64,000 bases of DNA from Scytalidium lignicola (lineage: Eukaryota > Ascomycota > Leotiomycetes). The notes under the pieces were generated by a model that was given only the letters and a program-made list of their open reading frames with translations, made no database searches and was not told the origin of the DNA. The translations under genes were made by a program, and so were the position numbers. Positions 23,250-36,190 of the stretch are shown here, piece by piece. The stretch is from contig NCSJ02000217.1 in NCBI GenBank assembly GCA_002812745.2, forward strand, positions 1 to 64,000, in the 5' to 3' direction. Position 1 is the stretch's first letter. Each line of letters opens with the position of its first letter.

Positions 23250-23520
23250 TTAGCAAACCTTAAATGTAAGAATTATCAAGTGCAACTTTTACTCTGTCAG
23301 CTTTTAGTGCTTCTAGTATTTATACACTAAACTGATTAAAATCTACTTCCTTAGTAAGAGAACTAGTTAAATATAACTCTGCTAGTGTAGATGTTAAAGG
23401 AAAAAGTACTCTAGCTAAATGTGAATGTATTTGCTTAATGTGTTTATATAATAATAAAAAGTCTTTATCTGAGTATTCATTTCCTTTATTATACCTCCTC
23501 TTGTGTTAGTTGTAATATGT
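23250..23520 (-). pseudogene. Unclassified dead reading frame
   Basis: The minus strand reads as a coherent protein for about 85 codons with only substitution-type stops: YSDKDFLLLYKHIKQIHSHL, ARVLFPLTSTLAELYLTS, then LTKEVDFNQFSV-stop-ILEALKADRVKVALDNSYI. The amphipathic, charged composition is unlike random AT-rich translation. I do not recognise the family; it may be a transposon protein or a multicopy host gene. Confidence 0.4.
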
Positions 23521-23986
23521 TAAAAAGAAAGAAGATGAACATAATATTTATATAAGATTTACTACCTATAAGTAAATCACTTTTACTTTGAATACTATCT
23601 ATAGTTAGTTTTCTTCTCCTTTTTATTGTTGATACTAAGGCATCGATGTTTAACATAATTTAGCTTGTGCCTTTTGATTAGCAGAGTAAAACAAAGGACT
23701 AAAGGGAGTAACTATCTGTAAATACTTGTAATAACAAGTATAAAATGGAGTATTTACTTATATGATAATTCAATAAGAGATAAGAATGAAACCTTAACAA
23801 TATTTCTGGTTATATCTTAAACAGAATAATTTTTATAACTTTAGACTATATCTTATTATAAAATTTCAGAATTTCGTTCAATGATTTACAGGTTTGAAAA
23901 TTTTAGATCATGTTACTCTGATGTTAAAATGTACTTATGTACAGAGTGTTCACTAGAATTACATGCTGTTACCCGAAAGCTTGTGA

Positions 23987-24046
23987 TTTACACGTTAAGG
24001 CTATAGCCTTACCTAGCTGAGTAAGGTTATAACCTTAGCATGTAAA
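23987..24046. repeat. Imperfect hairpin, 26-bp arms, 8-bp loop
   Basis: TTTACACGTTAAGGCTATAG... pairs with ...TTATAACCTTAGCATGTAAA around the loop CTAGCTGA. The mismatches are all C/T or G/A transitions, as expected when RIP hits the two arms of a once-perfect palindrome. No tRNA-like fold or element ends were found around it. Confidence 0.6.
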
Positions 24047-24869
24047 TACCTTAACAGTTTAAATGAAGTAATTATTAATGATTGAAAATTAAGTAAGGAG
24101 TTTGTAATTGTTTAATAATTAAGTAGTAACTGTTCTGATATAACAAAAGTTAATTAACAGTTATTAAGTATTTAGCAATTGTAAATCAAGAATCTTTAAT
24201 TATGATTTTTACTTTAACTTAAAGGAGTATATATACTTTTTACATGAGTACTACTTTACTACTTAATACTTTGTTTTATACTAGCTTTATTATGAAAGGA
24301 AATGATTTTATAATATTAATACTTATTATTGAACAATGTAAATACTTTCTTTATCTTTAGAACAAGATAATATATACTCTTATATGTACAAGTTATACTG
24401 AGGACTTACTCAAGACTATGGATAAAGAACAAACATTTCTGGACATTGATTATGTTGTAGTTAATAATGTACAAAATTATTTAACCTAAAGTTTTGTAAA
24501 TGTAACTATTAATATAATTGGACAACTTAAATTAAGTTGTTTTGTTATAATAATCTTTATAGTGTATATACAAGTTGTAATGAATAATCATCAATTTATA
24601 GATAGTTAAGAAACAAATTGTAATTCAATAACTGATTTATATATTAGCAAGGATAATTTGTAGGCTAATAACAATGTTGATGTTGAAGGAAATATAATGA
24701 TATTGTTAGATAAAGCTTCTTGTAAACTTTATATGTACAAGGTAAATAAGAACTGTTATCATTGTATTAAACAAAAAGTAATATAAAACTTTATTTATAC
24801 TATTATAAATACTTTTTATCAAAAAGACCTTTATGATATTTTTAGTAAGTATTAGTTGATTTTACAGAC
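24047..24869. other. AT-rich, no gene resolved
   Basis: Stops in all frames. Short charged stretches near 24600-24740 might be upstream parts of the relic at 24870-25140. Confidence 0.35.
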
Positions 24870-25140
24870 TTAAGATCTCTTCTTAGATAATTTATTTAAG
24901 TCTTCTAAATCCTATATAGAAAACAAGCTAGTTTATATTCAATGACAATGTTATTATCTGATCTTATGACATTTAAAAATAAAAGACAAGCTTTACTTAT
25001 TATACTAGTTTATAGTTGAGTACAAAACTCTTAAAGGTTATAACAAGTTTTATCAACATACAATTAAACAAAAGCTTAATAATAATCAAAAGTGTGAAAG
25101 TAGTAAGAATAATAAGAATAAAACTTACAAAGAATATATT
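24870..25140 (+). pseudogene. Unclassified dead reading frame
   Basis: The plus strand reads FLDNLFKSSKSYIENKLVYI, then a Trp-to-stop, QCYYLIL, HLKIKDKLYLLY-stop-FIVEYKTLKGYNKFYQHTIK and a Lys/Asn-rich tail. About 90 codons stay in one frame with stops only at probable Gln or Trp sites. Family unknown. Consistent with a RIP-killed multicopy gene. Confidence 0.4.
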
Positions 25141-27069
25141 AAATATATATTTTTAAACATTTCTTCTAAATTATTTTTAGAAACCTTGATTATTTTGAAG
25201 AAAGATCTTTGATTTACATGAAAACAGGTTATCTTGATAAAANGGCTTTACAGAGAATAGAAATAATGTTAAGATAGTTAGATTAAGTGTTATGGTAAGC
25301 TTAGTTCATAGGCCAAAGATTAAGAAGAAAATGTATAAATTAAGTTTGTCTTATTATATGTTGTTAACTTTTAAGTTTAGTTACTTAGCAAACTTCAATC
25401 ATTTATACTTGAAGTCTCTTCTTAAGCATATCTACAAAGAATATCCAAATATCACCAGTTTGTGCTAAATACTCAAACTAATAGTGAAAAGCTTAATTAG
25501 AAATTATAAGCTTAGCTCAGATGATAATTAAGATAATATCTCTAAAGAATTATAATAGTACTTTTAAGTTATCTTTTTATTATACTTTAATTCTTAGTTT
25601 TGAAAAGAGAGTATATCTTATATAACTCTTAAATTCATGTGGATATGATGTTATATTAGTAGGTTTTAAAAATTTAATAGTTTATAATAAGACATATATA
25701 TATTTGTTAATAACTTAACTGGTAAAGTTTAGGTTATATATTAGGCTGTTATAATTTAAGCATAAGTATAATCATTAACATATAACAATTTACTTTATAA
25801 GGTAATTACTAAAGATTATCATTTCCAAAACTTAGTTCTCTTAGTATATAAAGCTTTATTTAAAGTGTTATTACAAATTTGTAATACTCTAAAGTAAAAG
25901 ATTNCTAAATTGTAGTACACTTACTTATAACATTAAAGTTTAGAGTGTTACTTATAATGCTTATACAATTATAATTTGAGGATATGTATAATTATTAACA
26001 TATAAAGAGTTTTTCTAAGGTAATATGTTTTATATCTTATGTTATAAAACTGTATTATAAAGTTGTACTACTTTAAATTGTAGTAATGCTTATCCTTATG
26101 TGCTAGACATCTTGTTATGCTGGACAATTCAAGAGGTACTTTGACTTCAAGTATTTTTAAACTTTATATATACATTGATATCTAGTAAATTGTAGTTTAA
26201 ATCTTGTATAGTAGCTAATTCTGAATATCTTAAACTCTTCTTACTAGAAAATTTATATTTATATTGTTGTCGTTATATTTACTTTACGAAGAGCTCTTTT
26301 TTACGGTCAAAAAGATATTTTATATTATTATTCTAACATTAAGCCTTTTTNACTTATAATACTAAAAAAGGATCTTATTTAAGCTTTAAGGCCTTATTAT
26401 CTATATTGAAGCTTGTCATTAACCTTATAGTTATTGTATTATGTAAATATATGTATAATTGTTATGTAAGATAATATAGTACTTCTTATGAAGTTGATTA
26501 ATAAGTTGTGGTTAGTGAAAATGACTTTGTATAGTTTAATGATAATTAGTAGTAATTAAGCTAACTTTTAGTAATCTTGAATATACTGAATTGTTGACTT
26601 TGTAGCTAAAGATTTATAGTTAAGTATTGTTACTTAGTCAAGTATAGTCTGTAAATAGCTAACCTTAGAGTGTTATACCGTTTAAAGTGTTAGGATAAGT
26701 ATGTGATCAAATTGATTATCTTGAAATATATACTTATAGATATAGATGAATAATTATTTATAATATTATTAAGATATAGTTAAATGATTTTAGATAGTGT
26801 ATTATATAGACATAAACTTCTATTCAGTTTCTAAAGAGCTTTAAGCCTTTAAATAATACTTATCTTCATTAAACTATATGATAGTTTAAGTCCCTTGTCT
26901 AGTTGTATGTTATGATTTAACAACTTAAGGTAATAAGTATACTTCTTTTACTCTTATAATATAAACATATTAGAATAATGTTCATAGTATGCATATATAG
27001 TCAAGTGATCATTTTTAAAAACAATGTTATATTTAATGTATACTCTTTGATATAAAGTAACAGATTTAT
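25141..27069. other. AT-rich, no gene resolved
   Basis: Heavily eroded. Recurrent phrases (e.g. AATTTAAGCATAAGTATAATCATTAACATAT near 25755 and a similar one near 25975) show old internal duplication. No frame recognised. Confidence 0.4.
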
Positions 27070-28080
27070 TGTAATACTGTTAAGTTGTAAGGAGATAAGC
27101 AAGGTTGTATATATTCATTAGTGTATTTGAATGCTTAAGTTTAAATACCTTCTTATACTACGTTAACATTTGCTTGTTCATTGATTTTGTTTCCTTGTAC
27201 TTGCTTTGCTTGTTCAGTACTCATGTTAAGTTGCTTATGCTTGTTAATATATTTAGATGCTTAAGCTCAAGTACCTTCTTATACTGTACTAATGTTTGCT
27301 TGTTCATTGATTTTACCTTCTTGTATTTGCCTTGTTTGTTTAGTATAAGTGTTAAGTTGCTTATACTTGTTAATATGTTTAAATGTTTAAACTCAAGTAC
27401 TTTCTCTCTTTGTGCTAATGTTTACTTGTTCATTGATTTTGCTTTCTTATATTTACCTTGTTTATTTAGTACTTGTGTTAAGTTGCTCATGCTTATTAAC
27501 ATGTCTAGATGTTTAAGCTTAAGTATCTTCTTATACTGTACTAATGTTTACTTGTTTATTGATTCTGCTTCCTTATACTTGCTTTGCTTGTCTAGTATGA
27601 GTGTCAAGTTGCTTATGCTTGTCAGTGTGTTTAAATGCTCAGGTCTAAGCATTTTCTTAATTATTATCAACGTTTGCTTGTTCATTAATTCTACTTCTTT
27701 ATACTTGCTTTAGTTGTTCAGCATAAATGTTAAGTTGTTTATACTTGTTAATGTGTTTAAATGTTTAAGCTTAAGTACCTTCTTAGTTATTGTTAATGTC
27801 TGCTTGTTCATTGATTTTGCTTTCTTATACTTGCCTTGGTTGTCTAGTACTTGTGCTAAGTTGCTTATGCTTGTCAGTATGTCTGGATACTCAAGCTTAA
27901 ATACCTTCTCTTTTTGTGCTAATGTTTGTTTGTTCATCAATTTTGCTTCTTTATACTTTCCTTAGTAATCAAGTGTTATTCTTACCTGACTTATGCTTGT
28001 AAGAGTATTATTATATTCTTTCTTTAATCTTCTTTCTCATAATGAAAGAGCTTGTTAGTGTATCTTCTTTATTATTGAAT
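27070..28080 (-). pseudogene. TPR-array gene relic (kinesin-light-chain type)
   Basis: The minus strand encodes about seven TPRs of 42 codons with exact 126-bp spacing (for example the repeated CTTGTTCA word at 27173 and 27299). The clearest repeats are at 27710-27940: KLEYPDILTSISNLAQVLDN and QGKYKKAKSMNKQTL, matching the usual EHPDTLTS-NLA-VL--QGKYEEAE consensus of NLR-linked TPRs. Upstream sequence to about 28080 still reads as a diverged repeat. No nucleotide-binding domain could be seen further upstream. It differs from the first TPR relic (MNKQTL type rather than DVQVMETRKR type), so the two come from different receptor families. The long plus-strand frames at 27105-27965 are its antisense shadow. 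Confidence 0.72.
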
Positions 28081-31000
28081 ATTGCCTTAAGCTTGCTTGA
28101 CATCACTTTATTTGATTTAAAAGCAAAATTTTTTATTATCTTGTTTAATCTACTATTTAATCTGGTTATATGAATTGCATGAAGGAGATATGTTATCTAT
28201 GCTTTTTTTCTTTTNATGTTTGTTGTATAAGATTAACTCCTCAAGTTGCATTGTTGTTTTCGTTGTTTAAGCTGTTTGTTTACTATGTTTATCCAGTTAT
28301 TATTCTGATGTTATGTAGACTAGTCAGTGTATATTGAAGAACTTCTTACTTTCTAACTCTTATAAGGACTGTTAATACTTTATAATAAATGTATATCCTT
28401 TCAGTGTCCTAATTGCTTTAGCTTGTTATACTAAGAAGCCTTTAGAAGGTAATAGTAACTAAGAAATGTTGATATGATTGATATATGTTATAAATAAAAG
28501 ATACTTTATAATAAGTAAGTCTTGTTTTTATATTTAATCAAATGAAATATATTATGTTTTCACAATTGTACTTTTTNATCTTTTGGTATTTGCTAAGGTC
28601 TTTAAAATGCTCGTTGAAGAGTTTAATCTTAGTACTTGCTTTTTGGAATAATAAAATGTATTTGGATATTAATATGTTATTATTATTCATAAAAACAACT
28701 GTTTATACAATAATAAGTAATAAATAAGTAACTATTTTTAATAATTAATTAATAGTCTTTATGTTATAAAGTAACTTTAGCTTTAATATTTGTTGTTTTA
28801 GTAATTATTAAGTCTTAGTTTTACTTATATCATTAAGCTTTAACAAATTACTTAAAGTTAAATCTTTAATAACTTTTTTGTTTTATATAATGAAGAGGAT
28901 CTTGTTTTGAAGGTTATATAAGAGATAATCATGAAGTTNAAGTTGATTTTAAATTGCTTTTAGTATTTCTCCTCTTTATAAGGACTTTAAGGTTGTTAAT
29001 GTTATTAATAATTATCAACTAACAACTAATATTATTTAAGTTTAATATATTTTTAACAAGTTACTTGATATTTGTATTATTATTAGTAATTCTTTATATA
29101 CTAAGGTAGATTTTTATCTCTTGATAAGTAAGTTTAAAACTTTTTTGGTTAATAGTAAGTATTTAGAAAACTAAATGTTTAACATGTTGAGTTAATGTGT
29201 AATATGCAAACTTAAGAATAAGTGTTGATTTCTTATAGTTTTCTAAACTATATATTGTTATATATTAATAAATATTAAGTAAAAAGAACTATTTAAGAGA
29301 TTAAAGCTTATCTTCTTGTCTAATAAAGAGTTTATTTTGTAAAAAAGGTAATAATGAAGAAACTAGACCTTGTTAACTATATGAAGATTTGCAAGAGAAA
29401 TGCTATTCTACTTTAACAAGGACATACTTGTCAGATCTTGAAAGTATTTTGTTCTTTGCTCTTTTTATTGTTTATATATTTTTTTNCTTAGTTGTTTAGT
29501 TGTATATTCTTTTCCTTCTTTATATATAAGTAATAAGAATACCTTGAAGATTCTTAGTAAATAATATACTTTATTCTTCTTTAATGTTATTATATGATTA
29601 GTTGTTTATTTTATTTGCTTATCAATAGTGAAATCAGAGAATCTTTATTCTTTTAATACTTGAATTAGAATCTTGGTAATTTAATAGATTTTTTACTTTA
29701 ACAATATCTTATTACCTAATTGTTTATTGTCTTTGGAGAAGAACTTAACTATAAGTAATGTTAAAAGTTTTTGTAATGTCCAACCTTGTATGAATTACTG
29801 ACTTTGTTGAAAGGCCTTTACTTATGTTATCAAGAAGGTTTAAGTATTAATGACCTCTGTTGATACCTGGACATCAGATAAGTATATATAACACTTACTT
29901 GTATATTAATACTAGCAAAACATTAAGTTGATAATTATATTAAGTTTATTATTTGTAGACTTGTTAATGTAATAAGTATCTACTTAGGAATAGTATAACT
30001 TATCCTTAGTAACTTTGTTTACACAAAAGTAGATTTTAACATACTTAGTCTTGTCTTTGTATATACTAGAAACTAGTTTATTATATATAATTTTTTAATT
30101 TTTAGTCTAAGTGTATAATAGAATAATATATGATAGAAGGTTGTTATTGTTAAAAGAAATCAACTTTAAGTTATTATTTGGTAAATACTTTAATAAGTAT
30201 ATTATAATACTTATATACTTTTTTATAAGCAAATGTTGTTTGAATTCAACTATAATACAAGTTGTTTATATTATCATAGTAAACTAAGAAGTGTTAAATA
30301 ATAATATATATCTTTTGAGACTTTCTTAAGTTTCATGAATATCATAGCATAGTATAAAATATACAAACAGGTTATATGTTAACGCTTAATAAACGTTTAA
30401 GATTATGTAATTGTTATTGTTTGTTAAGAGGTTAACTTATGTGTGTAGGGTTTGACAAGAAAGTTAGTATAACTAATTTAATTATAACTATTTTGTTTTT
30501 GGGTTAACTAGCAAAGTTAAACTTCTAATTACAAACCTTAAATTGTAATATTATTATAAAACCAACAAGCAATAAGTATATTTGATAAAGTTGTTAATGA
30601 TGTTGTAATTGTCTGTTAGTTAGACTACTTATTAACAAAACATGCTTTTACAAAAGCTTTTTTAGTATAATTATTTATTAATTAATTATTGTAGTGATGG
30701 AGATAGGAGATTATAAGAGTAATGATCATTAACTTAATGATGACAATGCAATAGTTTGTAAAAGCCTTTAGAAGAATATTATACTTTTATATGAAAATAT
30801 AATATATCATGTAAATAATACTTAACTATGTAATTATAATGTAAGATGAAAAAGTCTATTATACACTAGTTAAAATAAGTAGTTGCTTTGATTAAAAGTT
30901 CTGATTAAGGCAAAGACCTTGTATGAATTTAAACATTATAATAATCACAAAGTTTATAAGAGTATTTTAATCTTATAGTTAAGCTTAATAGCTTAGATAA

Positions 31001-31239
31001 TATATTTTCATAAATACTAAGATATTAAGAGTAATAAAAAGCTTGATTTTAGAGTAGTGAAGAAGAGGCTTTGTTTTATAATAAAAAGATTATCTTTTGT
31101 AATCAAGTATAATAATAATGATATTGATATAATTTTCTAATGAAAAAANGATTTAAGGTGTTTAGAAATAGTTATAATACAAGATTTATATAAAATTAAT
31201 ATAAATATTAATATGTGTATAAATTCTAAGTTGTTTAAA
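28081..31239. other. AT-rich RIP-eroded DNA
   Basis: About 3 kb with no recognisable gene. It probably contains the lost upstream half of the TPR gene near 28081-28300, followed by unclassified repeat DNA. Confidence 0.4.
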
Positions 31240-31880
31240 GTTAAAGTATTCTTTAAATTGTTCAGTATAACAAGGTGTTTAGTATATAATACTTACTTAA
31301 TGAAGTGTAACAAACTAAAGTAATATGACTTGGAGTACTTTGACTTGTAATGTTATAACTTAAAGTATTCTAGGTTAAAGTACTAAATCCTAATATACTA
31401 TGTTTTATAATATGCTAATTGATAGTATTAAATCTTGAAGTATTAAGTGTTATAATATTATAAACTGATGTAATATTGCCTTAAAAGTTAAATTCTAGAG
31501 TACCTTGTATTATAATATTATTAACTGATTTGCTTATAGTTGTAATAAATAAGCTTAGACTACTTTAAACTATATTATTTGAAATTGTAATACTATAAAC
31601 TGAAGTAGTCTGTTTATTTGTATTATAGTTTGTTTTACTTATAGTTAAAATGCATAAGTTAAAACTATTTTGCTTTATTTTAAATTGTAATACTTTAATA
31701 TATAGTATAACTACAAAGGTTAATCATATAGTATACTTTATACTTTGTTTTAGCCTTTAGTAAACTAAACTACTTTAATTTGTTTTGTTGTGAATTTATA
31801 ATATTATAAGTTAGAGTAAGCTTCTTTATTATACTTAAACTTTGTATACTTTAAACTGTAGTATATTAATACATTATCTT
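31240..31880. repeat. Degenerate tandem repeat with TAATATTATAAACTGA phrase
   Basis: Units of roughly 50-60 bp recur with phrases such as GTAATATTATAAACTGAAGTA and AAAGTACTTTGA, strongly diverged. The period is irregular and was judged by eye only. Confidence 0.45.
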
Positions 31881-32399
31881 TTTCTAGATTAAGAATATTA
31901 TAAAGGCAGTATATACTTTAGCAACTGAGGAAAGAACTTTAATGTCTTATCTTTATTTAAAGACTGTTATAAACGTAAGTAAAGAGTTTAAGGTTAAATT
32001 TAAAGGTGTAAAAGAGATTAATAACATGTAATATTATTTCTAGTTATCTTAAGTTTAAACAAGATTCTTATTATTCTTCCTTATAAGAAAGAGGTGTTTA
32101 GATTGGTTAGTAACAATTTAAGAATAATATAATGATCTACATAGTACTTTTTTGTTCTTTGAATGCTTTGTTTGTTCTAGAATCNTTTTAAGTAAGAATA
32201 TATAACAAGATTTTAATTAGATATGGACTACTTTGGATTTTCTGTTGTTTTAATATGTAAAAGAGTATAAGAAAAANGCTTTTATATCCTTTGTAAGCTA
32301 GAGTTTTATAATTGAATCAAGATATTGTTGATGTTATTTTTGGTTAGTTATATAAATCATTAATTTGCTTATTAACAATGCAAAAGTCTTTTCTGATCT

Positions 32400-32965
32400 T
32401 CCTTTGAACATCCTCCTTAGTATGAGGATCTAGAATTAGTCCTTTAAAACTCAGATTTCAAAACCCTTAATTTCTAGATAATTATAATCAATTCTGAACT
32501 TAAGTTAAATTTATTTATTTAAAAGTATATTGTTTGTCTTACTTTTAATCTTCAAAGAAAATATATACCTCCTTTTAATTATAAATGTTAAAACACAAAA
32601 AAGACAAAATAAAAAANTTTAATAAAAAGAAGGTTACTTTAATTAATAAAGTTTATGAGCTTGTAAAGTTATATGATGTTAATATGTTATTCATTATCTA
32701 TAACTGTAAAACTAACTATTATTTTACTTATAATTCAATTGATATTAAGTTTTGACTATTATCTAAAGAGTAAATAATAAGTTAACTTAGTTTAATAACT
32801 CTAAGTATATAATTAACAGAAATAATAATAATTATACTTATTACTACTAACCTTATATTTATATAATTTAAATACTAAACAAAAAAAANTTAAACATCAT
32901 TTTGAATAAAATAATGAAAAGATTATTAATAATGGAATGATTAATTGAAATTACTTTAAATTATA
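32400..32965 (+). pseudogene. MADS-box (SRF-type) gene relic, copy A
   Basis: The ATG at 32585 opens a short frame: KDKIK-FNKKKVTLINKVYE, then LVKLYDVNMLFIIYN and YYFTYNSIDIK, ending at a TGA at 32753 where a Trp is expected. This fits the DNA-binding MADS box (basic stretch, TL-KK-YEL, hydrophobic strand, Y-TYRS). A relative at 38010-38860 keeps the Trp (SWLLSKK). The flanks on both sides (32400-32584 and 32756-32965) match copy B as well, so a unit longer than the gene was duplicated. The match resumes at about 34190-34360, which means about 1.2 kb sits inside copy A but not B. Small fungal MADS-only proteins exist; this one is dead through RIP-type changes. Confidence 0.55.
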
Positions 32966-32989
32966 TTAAATACTAACTTAGTTTGATTT

Positions 32990-33350
32990 TTATAACTCTT
33001 AAGAATAAGCTTTTAAGATAAATATCTTAGAAAATCATAGTTTATAGGATTTTATAAATTTTAAGATAATATTTTTAAGATTGTAAATATCCTTAAAGAA
33101 TTCTTTTAAGACTTTTAATAACTTAAGAGTAATATTATCTTAAAATATTTATTTTAAGAGTTATATTTTCATAAGAGAAAATTCTTAGGAGAAAAAAACT
33201 TAAGGTTAAAATCTTAAGAGAAATTTCTTAAGAGATTATAAGTCTTAGAAGAGCTTAGTTCTTATAAGAGACTTCTTAGGAGTTGTGTTCTCTTAAATGA
33301 GTTTTTATAAGACTTGTAATCTCTTGAGAAATATATCTTAAGGAATTTCC
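32990..33350. repeat. CTTAAG-rich self-complementary repeat block
   Basis: More than a dozen variants of TCTTAAGAG and its near-palindromic kin in 360 bases, in both orientations. It begins the segment present in MADS copy A but absent from copy B, so it may be part of an inserted element. Confidence 0.5.
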
Positions 33351-33679
33351 TTTTATGATAGTTAATAGCTTTGGAATTATTGTACATTTGCTATATCTAA
33401 AGCAGTTTATCCACTAGTATAATGCTTATGAGGTTTATGTTCGTCGAATTTATCTAGTTTAGCAAGTTTAAGACATTAGTAAGTTGTGAACCTTTTATTA
33501 CCTTTTAGAATAAAGGTTTGATCTTACTAGATATTATGATCATAGCTTAGCTACTTCTTAATAGTGTATTGAATGAGGATATACTGGATGATGGTTAGGT
33601 ATGTCTTATAATTGCTTGATCTTATTGGTTTTACTAATGGTAGAAATAGATTCTTGTTATTTGATCTATTGTGAATCAA

Positions 33680-33900
33680 GTAACATTGGTAATAAATCTT
33701 TTAAGAAATATATTAATGTCTACTTAAGCAAAGCTTTATTGTAAGAGATCCTTTAAGTAGAAGTTATTAAAGAGTATACTGAGAAGAAGTTAATGGAGAA
33801 CATTGACTAGGACATAGAGATATACATAGAAGGAGAAGTTAAATTTAGGAGACAGGTTAAGAGAGATAATTGGTTACTTGTTATAAGTAAGNTTTTTTAG
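33680..33900 (+). pseudogene. Unclassified dead reading frame
   Basis: Reads SSNIGNKSFKKYINVYLSKA, then a stop-broken helix-like stretch LL-EIL-VEVIKEYTEKKL and MENID-stop-DIEIYIEGEVKF, RRQVKRDNWLLVIS. About 72 codons in frame with three substitution-type stops. Charged and protein-like but of no family known to me. It lies inside the extra segment of MADS copy A and could be part of an inserted element. Confidence 0.4.
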
Positions 33901-34190
33901 TCTGTCGTTCTAGTTATATTAATGAGTAGAAATCTTTGACAATAACAATATCTAAGATAATTTATGAAGTATAGTATAAGATTATTTGACAGATGGAATA
34001 AGTTATTTTAAGCTTGATTATTAATCTTCACAGAAGTGAGCTAAACGAAGTAATTGAATAATATGTCTTACAATGTAGTTTAGTCTTCATTACTTTTAAA
34101 TAGAATATAGNTTTTTTTAAAATATACTAAGTTATACTTATAATTATTATGTAATGTTTATAAAAGAGTTGTAAGTTTGTATAAGAGTAA

Positions 34191-35379
34191 GTTTATATAT
34201 AAATGTTATATACTTATTATGTGGACTTAGGTTTAAATATATAATAAGGGACTTAAGAGATTTAATTAAGGAAGTTAATATAAAAGAATTGAATACTTAA
34301 TAATAAGATTAGAATTTAATTTAATAAATAACTTATTCTTCTTATAAGTATGTTTATCTTGTATGTTTTCTTATATACTTTACCTTAAAACTGCTTATCT
34401 AGGATAATAGTACTTGATATTTACAAAGGAAGAGTTTATAAAGTATTAATACTAGATAATTTATGAAAGTAAAAGTTTAAAGGGTATTAATATTTAATAA
34501 TTTATAAAAGTAAAAGTTTACTCTTAACTTATTATTGCTTGATTATTATTGCTTTATCAAGGTAATGCAACTTACAGAATAACACTTTTAGATATTGCCT
34601 TATAAAAACATATATAAATTAAGCTAGGATAATACTTACATTCATTTTAGAACAAAATAGGTAAAATTATATTTTGACTCTTTAATTCTAAAAATAGTCA
34701 AAACTCTGTTAGAATCTTCTTAATACTACTTGTCCTTACTTATAAGTGATTATAATCAAACTTTATTTTGTTTTCAAATCTTTGATTATTATTTTTTTTT
34801 ATTAGACTAAATAAAGGTTTTGTGTTTTTAACAATTATTAAACCCTTACTAATGTCNTTTTTTTTTATTCATCCTAGATTATAATTAAATAAAAGCTTTT
34901 TATTAAAAATTAATGATTAAAATCTTATTAAAAAGAAGTAAAGATAAAAATAGCTTATAAAGGCAAAATCACCTTAGAAAGCGGTTAACAAGACTATTAA
35001 GCTATTTTACGCTTAGTTTTCTTTTCTTAAGATGTTGTACATAAATGTAGTATAGGCAGAATTCTACTATATGAGCTTGGAGTACTTGGGAACTGTATAA
35101 ATCAGGTTGTTGTAGTATTATCAACTTAGAGTAGCTGTGATGTTTGTACAAAAGAGGGTCTAAAGAAGTTAAGCAAGTTATAAGAATCAAGTTTAAATTT
35201 ATGAAATAAAAGGGTATTACAAGGGTTTATTAAGTTATCTAGTGTAATTTATAAAAGGGAGTTAAATCTGAACATATTTATAACTCTTATACTAGCTACT
35301 TAAATTTGCCCTTGTCTTGTTTTATGTTATTACTCCTTGTCTTTGCCCTTAGTCTTTATCTCTTACCTTTGTTATCTAA
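34191..35379. other. AT-rich DNA with a short duplicated phrase
   Basis: 34190-34360 is the continuation of the MADS-bearing duplicated unit. At about 34440-34530 a phrase of about 40 bp (GTATTAATACTAGATAATTT and following) occurs twice in tandem. The remainder is featureless. The minus-strand open frame at 35002-35190 is not supported by any motif. Confidence 0.4.
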
Positions 35380-35560
35380 GGAGGTTGACTTAAGGTGGCT
35401 AATTTAAGGAGGTCAGTTTTAGTATATTATTAGTTAGATGTATTTTAGTGGTGAGAATAATCTAAAAAGGTCAACTTGAAGAATTAAGGTTAGATTGGCC
35501 AGAGTGACTAATCTGAAGAGGTTAATTTAGAGAGGCTAACTTGTTCATGTCTGTTCTAGT
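35380..35560. repeat. Short tandem repeat of AGGTCAACTTAA type
   Basis: Diverged units of about 16-20 bp such as GAGGTTGACTTAAGGTGGC, GAGGTTAATTTAGAGAGGC and AGGTCAACTTGAAGAAT follow each other, interrupted near 35420-35460. Confidence 0.5.
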
Positions 35561-35789
35561 GTTATATACTATATTTGAAATTATGTTATTTATTAGTTAG
35601 TAGGTGTAGTTGATATTCTAGAATTTTTTCTTGAGAATGTATAATTCTGTTGTGGTTTACAAGGAGTCGAGGACTTTTATCCGTTTCTTGAATTTTGTAG
35701 AAACAATATACTAAGTAGTGACTGAATGTAGACCTTATAACCATATAAAAGTTATTTAATATAGTTTAAAGGGGACTAAATCTGGACTT

Positions 35790-36190
35790 ACTCTTGTTAA
35801 TGCATCTACTTAGTTAGTGCTTAAGTGTGCTGACGTTAGCAGAAGAGCAACTTAATCTTATTAGTGTATTCATTGTGTTGTAGCTTAATAGACATTGGTG
35901 TTAGAAAGGAATTTGGCTTTATGACGCTGGTATGTTGATTGTGTTAGCGCTTGACAGAAGCTGGTGTCAAGAGGAGTAAAAACTAGCTCTTAAGTGTTGA
36001 CGTATCGATTACGTTGGTGCTTGACGGACGTTGGCGTTGAGGGATAATTCAGTGCTTTTACATTGACACATTGAATGTGCTGGTGCTTAATATGCTTTAG
36101 TGTTTTGCAAACAGAAAGGATAATTTTAGCTTTAATTATGTTATCATTTTTATTGTGCTAATGCTTTGTAAATGTTAATGTTGAAATAAA
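35790..36190. repeat. Minisatellite, about 65-75-bp units
   Basis: Five to six units share the plan TGACGTATCGATTACGTTGG-TGCTTGACGGACGTTGGCG-TTGAGGGATAATTCAGTGCT. The unit at about 36000-36065 keeps most CpG sites, while its neighbours have the same positions changed to TpG or CpA, a clear gradient of C-to-T decay. Confidence 0.6.

Noticed and set aside
23987..24046. Possible tRNA or other structured RNA gene
   Set aside because: Forms a single long hairpin only; no cloverleaf and no A/B box promoter elements.
27105..27965. Long plus-strand frames with a repeating Leu/Phe/Cys-rich motif
   Set aside because: Antisense of the minus-strand TPR array. The repeat period equals the 126-bp TPR unit.
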